NCBI GenBank assembly: GCA_016287755.1
Contig: JAEEWT010000005.1
Location: 1-64,000, forward strand
Direction: 5' to 3'
Source: Prevotella sp.
GTDB lineage: Bacteria > Bacteroidota > Bacteroidia > Bacteroidales > Bacteroidaceae
DNA: 64,000 bases
Shown here: positions 7,589-14,294 of the stretch, in pieces
Position numbering within the stretch: position 1 is the stretch's first letter
Layout: each line of letters begins with the position of its first letter
Notes under the pieces: generated by a model
The model's database searches: none
The model's input: only the letters and a program-made list of their open reading frames with translations
Told to the model about the DNA's origin: nothing
Translations under genes and position numbers: made by a program

Positions 7589-8097
7589 TGGATATTATAG
7601 TTGTCAGCGATACAAATGTCTTCATAGATCTGATATCAGTAGGTCTGCAAGAGCAGTTCTTCCTTCTGCCTATGGAGGTTCACACTACTGACATGGTTGT
7701 CTTCGAGGTAAGGAGAGAAGGTCAAAGCAAGATTATGACGGATCTTATTGATAAAGGTTGCTTAAAGGTCAAGACTCACTCGCCTGAAGAAATGCTACCA
7801 TTTTTTCAGGCGGAGCACCGTAGATACAATCTTAGTCCTGCCGACTATAGTGTACTGACATATTCAAAAAACAATGGCTATGTCCTTCTCACTGGCGATG
7901 GCAATCTTCGTAAGGTGGCATCATCTGAGGGAGTTGAAGTTCATGGCTCTATCTATGTCATCAACCAAATGGTGGAACATCATATACTATCCGAGCTCCA
8001 AGGAGCGGAGATACTTGAGATACTTAAAAGTAATAACCTACGACTTCCTAAGGCACAACTTGATGCTCTCATTAAGAAGTGGCGAGGTAGTCTATAA
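7588..8097 (+). CDS. PIN-domain protein, probable ribonuclease/toxin-like
   Basis: 169 residues. It starts with the first PIN acidic motif (IIVVSDTNVFIDL), has a middle acidic residue in FEVRREG, and the third motif LSPADYSVLTYSKNNGYVLLTGDGNLRK. This order (D...E...D-x-x...TGD-x-x-L) is that of metal-dependent PIN RNases such as VapC. The ~40 C-terminal residues are helical. Coupling to the HTH-ImmA/IrrE gene resembles a toxin with its regulator, and it stands upstream of the ubiquitin-like genes in the same direction. The RNA target and toxicity are unknown. Confidence 0.75.
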   Translation: MDIIVVSDTNVFIDLISVGLQEQFFLLPMEVHTTDMVVFEVRREGQSKIMTDLIDKGCLKVKTHSPEEMLPFFQAEHRRYNLSPADYSVLTYSKNNGYVLLTGDGNLRKVASSEGVEVHGSIYVINQMVEHHILSELQGAEILEILKSNNLRLPKAQLDALIKKWRGSL

Positions 8098-8346
8098 ATA
8101 TGGAGGGCATGTATATGCATACGGAGATATAACAGAGCAAGGTAACGAAAAGTCCCGCACTATTGACGGTAGCGCAGGACGGAGAGGTTTGCTTCCCGAT
8201 TGGCATTCCGAGTTACCCCGAAACATTAGGAAGAACCAGAAAGACTTAGCAAAGATAAGACGAAAATTCTAAAATAGCAAATTGAGGTTCTTAAATCGGG
8301 TAAATATTTTGTTTATTTCATTTATTTATTTTAATTTTTTTAAATT
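8098..8346 (+). other. 249-base gap between the PIN gene and the ubiquitin-like gene
   Basis: No standard gene. One frame stays open from inside the PIN gene to a TAA at 8270-8272 and encodes a basic stretch ending WHSELPRNIRKNQKDLAKIR. It has no ATG or GTG start after the PIN stop, so it may be a remnant of another gene or of an extended C-terminus. A weak promoter-like pair (ATTG near 8281-8284, ATATTTTG at 8304-8311, spacer 19) could drive the three genes that follow. The last ~30 bases before the next ATG are almost pure A/T. Confidence 0.35.
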
Positions 8347-8820
8347 ATGATAGATTTAAATATGCTCGGTTCACATGAACCAAAGGCCTATCGTTTCAAA
8401 GTTGATGGCCAACAGTTTGAAAGTATGAACCAGGTTATTTCTGGTCTGGAACTCCGTCAGTTAGCAGGACTTTCTGCTGACACAGAACTCTATGTTGACG
8501 TGCCACATGGCTGGCAGGATCACTTCGTCAGTTGTGATGACCAGGTTGATTTAGGCAAACCTGGCACCGAAAAGTTCATCACTCTTCGTAAAAAGATAGT
8601 CATCTTTGTCAATGGCACTCCCCATGATTACAAAAAGGAAAAAGTGTCATACGAGAAAATAGTTGAACTCGCGCATGTGCCTGTTCAGGCTACTGCTGGC
8701 TATATCGTGAAGTATAGCAATGGCCCTCGCCAGAATCCTTCTGGATTGATGTCGCCCGGAACCGAAGTTTACGTTTGTAATAAAATGGATTTCAATGTAC
8801 GCAGCACTCATCAGTCATAG
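8347..8820 (+). CDS. multiubiquitin-type protein with two ubiquitin-like beta-grasp domains
   Basis: 157 residues. Two tandem ubiquitin-like units are visible: ~14-76 (AYRFKVDGQQFES...ISGLELRQLAG...DQVDLGKPGTEKFITL) and ~77-150 (KKIVIFVNGTPHDY...YEKIVELAHV...GYIVKYSNGPRQNPSGLM...VYVCNKMDFNV). Each has the strand-turn-strand, helix, strand order of the family, and the second unit carries the characteristic GY-x-V-x-Y-x-x-GP and PSG...G-x-E/K-V segments of the bacterial multiubiquitin domain (PF14452). The C-terminus is FNVRSTHQS, without Gly-Gly. The following E1-like gene overlaps it by 26 bases, so it is the likely substrate of that enzyme. Assignment is by family resemblance. Confidence 0.8.
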   Translation: MIDLNMLGSHEPKAYRFKVDGQQFESMNQVISGLELRQLAGLSADTELYVDVPHGWQDHFVSCDDQVDLGKPGTEKFITLRKKIVIFVNGTPHDYKKEKVSYEKIVELAHVPVQATAGYIVKYSNGPRQNPSGLMSPGTEVYVCNKMDFNVRSTHQS

Positions 8821-9997
8821 TTCTGACCTGCAGCGTTTGCAGGCAGAGGGCTTTGTGATGGAGGTTTGTGATGGATGGCTTATCATCCATCACATTCCTT
8901 ACGTCAATGCAGCCCGGGAAATGAAAGATGGCACACTCTTAATGCCTCTCTGTATTTCTGGAGACCATACAATTCGTCCCAATAATCATACGGCTAACTG
9001 GGTGGGTGAACAACCCTGTGATATTAAAGGTAAGCCACTCCCATCCTTAGTTAATACCTCTGGTCAACAAGTTTCGGTTAAAGGACTTCGTAGCAATTTC
9101 TTTTTCTCATGCCATGCTGAGAAAGAGGAATTTCCGCCAAATGGCGATTATCCCAACTACTACGAGAAGGTGAAGCACTATTTCGATACCATTGCTGCTC
9201 CTGCCCTTTGTTTGGATTCAGATGCTTGGAATCTTATCAACAAACCTCTTGATGCTGTTTCTGAGGACAACCCTCTTTGTTACATGGATACCAATGCAAG
9301 TCGCGCCAAAATTACAGGTTTGAGCAATAAGTTCAAGGGGCTAAAAATTGGTATTATCGGTTTGGGAGGCACAGGTTCCTATCTACTTGATCTTATTGCC
9401 AAGACCCCTGTAGCGGAGATTCACCTCTTTGATGCTGATGAAATCAATACCCATAACGCATTTCGAGCACCAGGTGCCATGTCAGAGACCGACCTCTCCC
9501 AAGCCCCTAAGAAGGTGGAGTATTATGCAAAGATATATTCGAATATGCATAAGGGCATAAAACCCCATACGATGATGGTCACTTCCGACAACTTTGCAGC
9601 TCTTGACACTCTCGACTATGTATTCCTCTCGCTCGATGTGGTTTCTGCGAAGAAACAGATTGCCGGCTATTTGATAGACAAGCATATTCCTCTTATAGAT
9701 TCGGGTATGGGTATTGATCAAAATCCTGATGGAAAGCTTTCGGGGATGTTGCATGTTGCCATAGGTACCCCAAATCGCTATCAGCACCTATCTCAGGTTA
9801 TGGGTAGCGAAGATGCTGAGAAAGACGAGTATGCCACAGATATTCAAATAGCAGAATTGAATGCTTTAGCAGCCAATCTTTCTGTCATCCAATGGAAGAA
9901 GATGCTGGGCTTCTATGCTGACATTAGTCATGAGTCTTATTCTGTTTACACCATTAACAGCAATGACATCGTTCATTATGAGGAAAAAGAAACTTAA
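8795..9997 (+). CDS. E1-like ThiF-family adenylyltransferase with N-terminal DUF6791-like domain
   Basis: 400 residues. Residues ~1-160 match the DUF6791 pattern as I recall it: GWLIIHHIPYVNA, then GDHTIRPNNHTANWVGEQPC and YPNYYEKVKHYF. Residues ~175-375 are a Rossmann-type E1/ThiF domain: ATP loop IIGLGGTGSYLLD (187-199), the FDADEINTHNAFR motif (212-224) and IPLIDSGMGID. In known relatives this domain adenylates the C-terminus of a ubiquitin-like protein. The adenylation half (163-400) contains no cysteine, so a classical E1 thioester in that half is impossible; Cys75 in the N-terminal domain is the best candidate acceptor. The gene overlaps its neighbours on both sides (26 and 20 bases), pointing to one coupled unit. 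Confidence 0.8.
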   Translation: MYAALISHSSDLQRLQAEGFVMEVCDGWLIIHHIPYVNAAREMKDGTLLMPLCISGDHTIRPNNHTANWVGEQPCDIKGKPLPSLVNTSGQQVSVKGLRSNFFFSCHAEKEEFPPNGDYPNYYEKVKHYFDTIAAPALCLDSDAWNLINKPLDAVSEDNPLCYMDTNASRAKITGLSNKFKGLKIGIIGLGGTGSYLLDLIAKTPVAEIHLFDADEINTHNAFRAPGAMSETDLSQAPKKVEYYAKIYSNMHKGIKPHTMMVTSDNFAALDTLDYVFLSLDVVSAKKQIAGYLIDKHIPLIDSGMGIDQNPDGKLSGMLHVAIGTPNRYQHLSQVMGSEDAEKDEYATDIQIAELNALAANLSVIQWKKMLGFYADISHESYSVYTINSNDIVHYEEKET

Positions 9998-10301
9998 ACA
10001 TCTCTTTGTCGACTCCATTCCTGCAACAATGCAGGATGGAGTCGTTTATGTATGTCTCAAGCATAATATAGTGTCTCATCTATGTGCTTGTGGCTGTGGT
10101 CATCGAATTGACACACCTATTGATCCTGACGAATGGCAGTTTTTTTACAATGGTAAAGGTATTAGTCTTTATCCTTCTATCGGTAATTGGGATATCCCTT
10201 GTCGTTCACATTATTTCATCACTAATAATGTAGCAATTCCATGCGTATTTAAGACAAAAAAATCCAAGAAAAATGGATTATTGAGATTATTAGGTTTTTA
10301 G
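9978..10301 (+). CDS. DUF6527-like Cys-rich small protein, last gene of the ubiquitin-like cassette
   Basis: 107 residues from the ATG at 9978 (MRKKKLKHLF), which lies inside the E1-like gene. An upstream in-frame ATG at 9915 would give a long hydrophobic extension read from E1 codons and is unlikely. The protein has VYVCLKHNIVSHLCACGCGHRIDTPI (Cys26, 36, 38, 40; His35, 42) and PSIGNWDIPCRSHYFI (Cys75, His78). This pattern is that of DUF6527 proteins, probably metal-binding, which occur next to multiubiquitin/ThiF genes. Role unknown; a partner or ligase-like adaptor in the conjugation step is possible but unsupported. Confidence 0.7.
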   Translation: MRKKKLKHLFVDSIPATMQDGVVYVCLKHNIVSHLCACGCGHRIDTPIDPDEWQFFYNGKGISLYPSIGNWDIPCRSHYFITNNVAIPCVFKTKKSKKNGLLRLLGF

Positions 10302-10320
10302 TTCATTTAATGAAAAATGA

Positions 10321-10747
10321 TCATAATAAGCTAAAAATATAGAAATTGATTATCTGTCCGTGGTCAACATACTTTTGCCAAGCATCTTCGTTGTGACTGA
10401 TGTCTGAGATCTTTGTGGAGTTATCTGCCTTAAAATGCTGATAGATGGTTTCAAGTATTTCAAGTTCTTCATCTGAGAATTCTGAAAGGTCTGGAGAAAG
10501 TGGAGAGGTGAGTCTGGTGCCTTCGGCTCCAGATTCAAAATGAATGATCTCTTGCTGGATGTCATCATAGAAATAGTAAATCCTGTCCCATCGAATAGGC
10601 GCAGGGCCTCGCTGAATGGCTTTATAAGCAAGACCACTCATCCCCTTGCTCGTCATCTTATTACTATAGAAATCTATAGAACAGCAGTTTGTTCATCATG
10701 GTGAAGAAAACGCTGTGATACTTCTCTATACAGAAAAGGATGATGTT
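10321..10747 (-). pseudogene. frameshifted Panacea/SocA-type (DUF4065) antitoxin-like gene
   Basis: Two minus-strand frames together read as one Panacea-family protein. Frame A, from 10747, gives NIILFCIEKYHSVFFTMMNK then LLFY (to 10676) and soon meets a stop. Frame B, from 10674, gives DFYSNKMTSKGMSGLAYKAI then QRGPAPIRW and runs to the stop at 10321, ending in the family's FSDEELEILETIYQHF and ISHNEDAW segments. One base (10675) separates the two blocks where three are expected (FY-x-DF), so a 2-base deletion is likely. An in-frame TAG at 10748-10750 also cuts the N-terminus. The intact family acts as a toxin-neutralising domain in several toxin-antitoxin pairs. The 111-residue C-terminal part could still be made from the ATG at 10656. 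Confidence 0.65.
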
Positions 10748-10787
10748 CTATACCTTCGGTCTGGAGGCACAAGATAGTAAAGCGTAA

Positions 10788-10835
10788 GTTTTGTACCTTA
10801 ATACCATAGCTTTTGTACCTTCATACCATATCTAC
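10788..10835. repeat. 22-bp tandem direct repeat (two copies)
   Basis: Two adjacent copies of TTTTGTACCTTAATACCATA and TTTTGTACCTTCATACCATA, 22 bases apart, lie between the broken Panacea gene and the promoter of the aromatic amino acid operon. They may be operator sites of the lost module or a short duplication. Confidence 0.5.
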
Positions 10836-10889
10836 TAAAAAGAATCATGAACATGGAGGAATGTTTTTTTTCAAAAAAGTGGCAAAATG

Positions 10890-10921
10890 TTTGTGTAGTT
10901 CACGAAAAAGTTATAATTTTG
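10890..10921 (+). promoter_or_regulatory. consensus promoter of the Phe/Tyr biosynthesis operon
   Basis: TTTG at 10890-10893, 20-base spacer, TAATTTTG at 10914-10921. This is an exact match to the Bacteroidota vegetative promoter. Transcription should begin near 10928, about 13 bases before the leader peptide start codon. Confidence 0.8.
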
Positions 10922-10940
10922 CAGCCGAATTAGTAAAAAT

Positions 10941-11024
10941 ATGAATATGAGTAAGCAATATGCATCTTTCTATTACTTTTATTTTTACTTTGCAGGACAC
11001 TGTGAAGCGGGAAGTTGCATGTAA
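10941..11024 (+). CDS. attenuator leader peptide of the Phe/Tyr operon
   Basis: 27 codons, ATG at 10941, TAA at 11022-11024: MNMSKQYAS, then FYYFYFYF, then AGHCEAGSCM. Nine of 27 residues are Phe or Tyr, eight of them consecutive (codons at 10968-10991). It lies between a consensus promoter and a terminator, upstream of genes that make phenylalanine and tyrosine, and is clearly a control peptide. Stalling at the aromatic run when charged Phe-tRNA or Tyr-tRNA is scarce would free 11001-11010 to form the antiterminator. An alternative start is the ATG at 10947. Confidence 0.85.
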   Translation: MNMSKQYASFYYFYFYFAGHCEAGSCM

Positions 11025-11098
11025 TTCAAAATTGAAAATTGAGAATTAAAATTAGATAAGGCTCCGCTTCACAGACAAGTGAAAGCGGAGTTTCTTTT
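11001..11098 (+). terminator. attenuator: terminator hairpin with competing antiterminator
   Basis: Terminator: CTCCGCTTCAC (11062-11072), loop AGACAA, GTGAAAGCGGAG (11079-11090; one bulged A), then TTTCTTTTT. Antiterminator: TGTGAAGCGG (11001-11010), inside the leader peptide gene, is a perfect complement of CCGCTTCACA (11064-11073), which covers nearly the whole left arm of the terminator. The two structures are mutually exclusive, as attenuation requires. Confidence 0.85.
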
Positions 11099-11112
11099 TA
11101 ATAATATAAAAG

Positions 11113-11943
11113 ATGAAGAGAATTGCCATACAAGGGTTGAACGGATCGTTCCACGATATTGCGGCCCACCAGTATTTCCACGATGAGCAGGTGCAGCTGC
11201 TTTGCTGCTCCACCTTCGAACAGGTGTTCGAGAGCCTCAGAAATGACCCTACGGCCATCGGTATGCTGGCCATTGAGAACACCATCGCAGGAAGTCTGCT
11301 GCACAACTACGAACTGCTGCGCGACTCAGGTACGACGGTCGTTGGAGAGCACAAACTGCACATCAGTCATTGCATCTGCTGTCTGCCGGAAGACGACTGG
11401 AGCACGATTACCGAGGTACACTCCCACCCTGTGGCGCTGATGCAGTGCCGTCAGTTCCTCAGCAACCACCCCACCATCAAGAATGTGGAGGCCGAGGACA
11501 CGGCAGGTAGTGCGAAGATGATTGCCGAGGGGAACCACAAAGGATGGGCAGCCATCTGTCATGCTGATGCCGCCAGACTCTACGGACTGAAGGTATTAGA
11601 GGACCATATCGAGGACAACAAACATAACTTCACCCGTTTCCTTGTGGTGTCAAACCCGAATAAGGCCGACATGCTCCGTCCGCTGACACAGGCGAACAAG
11701 TCGAGCATCGTCTTCTCCCTTCCTCACGAAGAGGGCAGTCTGAGTCATGTACTGGCCATCCTCTCCTTCTACAAGATCAACCTGACGAAGATCCAGTCGC
11801 TTCCCATCATCGGTAAGGAATGGGAATACCTGTTCTATGTGGATGTGATGTATGATGATCTGACCCGCTACCGCCAGTCGGTTGACGCCATCATCCCACT
11901 GACAAGAGATTTGAAGATCTTGGGAGAATACCAAGGAAGTTAA
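11113..11943 (+). CDS. pheA: prephenate dehydratase
   Basis: 276 residues. Catalyses prephenate to phenylpyruvate, the committed step to phenylalanine. The periplasmic-binding-like catalytic part (IAIQGLNGSFHDIAAHQYF; AIENTIAGSLLHNYELL; DTAGSAKMIAE) ends with the TRF motif (NFTRFLVV), and the last ~75 residues are an ACT regulatory domain (SSIVFSLPHEEGSLSHVLAIL). It has no chorismate mutase domain; that activity is on the DAHP synthase two genes downstream. First structural gene after the attenuator. Confidence 0.93.
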   Translation: MKRIAIQGLNGSFHDIAAHQYFHDEQVQLLCCSTFEQVFESLRNDPTAIGMLAIENTIAGSLLHNYELLRDSGTTVVGEHKLHISHCICCLPEDDWSTITEVHSHPVALMQCRQFLSNHPTIKNVEAEDTAGSAKMIAEGNHKGWAAICHADAARLYGLKVLEDHIEDNKHNFTRFLVVSNPNKADMLRPLTQANKSSIVFSLPHEEGSLSHVLAILSFYKINLTKIQSLPIIGKEWEYLFYVDVMYDDLTRYRQSVDAIIPLTRDLKILGEYQGS

Positions 11944-12064
11944 TCACTTTGAACTTTTGGAACAGCGAGCGTAGAACCAGGCTTGCTTGGGTTTTACCGA
12001 GTCGTGACAAAAGTCAACGAAGTTAACTTTGAACTTTAAACTTTGAACTTTGAACATTTAGATT
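11944..12064. repeat. intergenic spacer with short ACTTTGAA repeats
   Basis: The 121 bases between pheA and the aminotransferase gene contain several copies of ACTTTGAAC (about 11946-11956 and 12025-12057). No terminator is seen, so the operon probably continues through it. Confidence 0.5.
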
Positions 12065-13225
12065 ATGATAGAGCCAGCAAAGAGATTAGGATTAGTGAGT
12101 GAATACTATTTCAGTAGGAAGCTGAAAGAGGTGGCACAAATGAATGCAGAGGGCAAGGACATTATCAGTCTGGCCATCGGCAGTCCTGACATGCCACCGT
12201 CGCAGCAGACCATCGACAAGTTATGCGAGGTGGCCAACAACCCCAATGCCCACGGCTATCAGCCCACCATGGGAACGCCTGAGCTGCGGAACGCCATGGC
12301 CGACTTCTACCGTCGCTGGTATGGTGTGGAACTGAATCCCCAGACTGAGATACAGCCGCTCATCGGCAGTAAGGAGGGAATCCTGCATGTAACCCTCGCC
12401 TTCGTGAATCCTGGTGAACAGGTATTGGTACCGAATCCTGGTTACCCCACCTACACCTCACTGAGTAAGATTCTGGGAGCAGAGATCGTGAACTACGACC
12501 TGATGGAGGACAATGGTTGGCAGCCCGACTTCGAGGCACTGGAGAAGATGGACCTGAGTAAGGTGAAGCTGATGTGGACGAACTATCCCAATATGCCGAC
12601 AGGCGGTGCAGCACGGATGGAGACGTACGAACGACTGGTGGCGTTTGCCCGGAAGCACAATATTGTGGTGGTGAACGACAACCCCTACTCTTTCATCCTG
12701 AATGAGAAACCGCTGTCGTTGTTGCAGGTGCCGGGAGCAAAGGACTGCTGTATTGAGTTCAACTCCATGAGTAAGAGTCATAACATGCCGGGATGGCGTG
12801 TGGGAATGCTGGCCACCAACGCCCAGTTCGTGCAGTGGATCCTGAAGATCAAGAGTAATATCGACAGCGGTACGTTCCGTGGAATCCAACTGGCAGCAGC
12901 AGAGGCATACCGCAACTCTGAGCAATGGCACCGTGAGGCCAATATCGAGACATACAGTCGTCGTCGCAAATATGCGGAACAGATCATGGAGGTACTGGGA
13001 TGTAAGTACGATCCGAACCAGGTGGGTATGTTCCTCTGGGGAAAGATTCCCGAGAAATATGCCAATGCGGAGGAACTGACGGAGCGTGTGCTCCACGAGG
13101 CTCGTGTGTTCATCACCCCCGGCTTCATCTTCGGTAGCAAGGGCGAACGCTATATCCGCATCTCGCTCTGCGCAAAAGAAGAGAAAATAGAACAAGCATT
13201 AGAAAGAATTAAAAAAGCAATATAA
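12065..13225 (+). CDS. class I/II pyridoxal-phosphate aminotransferase, probably aromatic
   Basis: 386 residues. Fold-type I aminotransferase: IGSPDMPPSQQTI near the start, YQPTMGTPELRNAMADFY, GSKEGILHVTLAF, NPGYPTYTS, and the PLP-binding lysine in FNSMSKSHNMPGWRVGM. Its place between prephenate dehydratase and DAHP synthase-chorismate mutase implies the last step, transamination of phenylpyruvate and hydroxyphenylpyruvate to Phe and Tyr. Relatives include LL-diaminopimelate aminotransferases, but the operon favours aromatic substrates. The next gene starts 1 base after its stop. Confidence 0.88.
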   Translation: MIEPAKRLGLVSEYYFSRKLKEVAQMNAEGKDIISLAIGSPDMPPSQQTIDKLCEVANNPNAHGYQPTMGTPELRNAMADFYRRWYGVELNPQTEIQPLIGSKEGILHVTLAFVNPGEQVLVPNPGYPTYTSLSKILGAEIVNYDLMEDNGWQPDFEALEKMDLSKVKLMWTNYPNMPTGGAARMETYERLVAFARKHNIVVVNDNPYSFILNEKPLSLLQVPGAKDCCIEFNSMSKSHNMPGWRVGMLATNAQFVQWILKIKSNIDSGTFRGIQLAAAEAYRNSEQWHREANIETYSRRRKYAEQIMEVLGCKYDPNQVGMFLWGKIPEKYANAEELTERVLHEARVFITPGFIFGSKGERYIRISLCAKEEKIEQALERIKKAI

Positions 13226-13226
13226 G

Positions 13227-14291
13227 ATGGAATTAGAATTAGAACCATTGAGACTACCGAGTGACAACGAACGTCCGTTCGTCATCTCAGGGCCTTGCTC
13301 TGCAGAGACGGAAGAACAAGTGATGACCACAGCACGCCAGCTGGCGATGAAAGGCTGCCATAACTTCCGTGCCGGTGTGTGGAAACCCCGTACCAAGCCA
13401 GGCGGCTTCGAAGGTAATGGAGAGAAAGCGCTCCCCTGGATGAAGGCCGTGAAGGAAGAGACCGGTATGCTGGTGGCCACCGAGGTGGCTACCCCCGAGC
13501 ATGTGGAGCTGTGCTTGAAATACGGTATCGACATCCTTTGGATCGGTGCCCGCACCAGTGCGAACCCCTTCGCCATGCAGGCCATTGCCGACGCCCTGCA
13601 GGGTGTTGACATTCCCGTGTTCGTGAAGAATCCTGTGAACCCCGATCTGGAATTGTGGATTGGTGCACTGGAACGTATCAACCAGGCTGGTATCAAACGA
13701 CTGGGTGCCATTCACCGCGGCTTCTCGTCATACGATAAGAAGATCTACCGTAACATGCCGATGTGGCAGATTCCCATCGAGTTGCGCCGCCGCATTCCCG
13801 ATCTGCCCATCATCTGCGACCCCAGTCATATTGGCGGTCGTCGCGAACTCATCGCCCCGCTGTGTCAGCAGGCCATGGACTTAGGTTTCGACGGACTGAT
13901 CGTGGAGAGTCATTGCGATCCTGACAAGGCTTGGAGTGATGCCAAGCAGCAGGTAACACCTGATGTAATCGATTTCATCCTCAGTCTGCTGATCATCCGT
14001 GATGAGAACACCACTACCGAGGGCATCACCCAACTGCGTAAGCAGATCGACGAACTCGACAACGACCTGATGGAACTGCTGTCAAAGCGTATGCGTGTTT
14101 GTCGTGAGATCGGTCATTACAAGAAAGAGCATAACATGACCGTGCTGCAGCCCACCCGTTACAACGAGATTCTGAACAAACGTGGTGCACAGGGAACACT
14201 CTGCGGTATGGACAGCGACTTTGTGAAGGTGGTGTTTGAGGCTGTGCACCAGGAGAGTGTGCGACAGCAGATGGAAATCATTAATAAGTAG
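13227..14291 (+). CDS. aroF: bifunctional 3-deoxy-7-phosphoheptulonate synthase / chorismate mutase
   Basis: 354 residues. Residues ~1-255 form the DAHP synthase barrel of the short AroF/KDO8P type (ISGPCSAETEEQV; FRAGVWKPRTKPGGFEG; IGARTSANPF; AIHRGFSSYDKKIYRN; CDPSHIGGRRELI; VESHCDPDKAWSDAKQQ). Residues ~268-350 are an AroQ-type chorismate mutase helix bundle (QLRKQIDELDNDLMELLSKR; ...CREIGHYKKEHNM; LQPTRYNEIL). The fusion links entry to the shikimate pathway with the Phe/Tyr branch point; the mutase domain often acts as the feedback sensor. Closely spaced with both neighbours (1 and 3 bases). Confidence 0.92.
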   Translation: MELELEPLRLPSDNERPFVISGPCSAETEEQVMTTARQLAMKGCHNFRAGVWKPRTKPGGFEGNGEKALPWMKAVKEETGMLVATEVATPEHVELCLKYGIDILWIGARTSANPFAMQAIADALQGVDIPVFVKNPVNPDLELWIGALERINQAGIKRLGAIHRGFSSYDKKIYRNMPMWQIPIELRRRIPDLPIICDPSHIGGRRELIAPLCQQAMDLGFDGLIVESHCDPDKAWSDAKQQVTPDVIDFILSLLIIRDENTTTEGITQLRKQIDELDNDLMELLSKRMRVCREIGHYKKEHNMTVLQPTRYNEILNKRGAQGTLCGMDSDFVKVVFEAVHQESVRQQMEIINK

Positions 14292-14294
14292 AAG

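Noticed and set aside
9915..9977. Upstream ATG giving the DUF6527-like protein 21 extra residues
   Set aside because: The extension is a hydrophobic readout of E1 codons in another frame; MRKKKLKHLF at 9978 matches where the family's first conserved strand begins.
8347..9997. CBASS-type Cap2/Cap3 conjugation genes
   Set aside because: No CD-NTase, no JAB peptidase and no CBASS effector are nearby; the double ubiquitin-like gene fits the multiubiquitin cassettes better.
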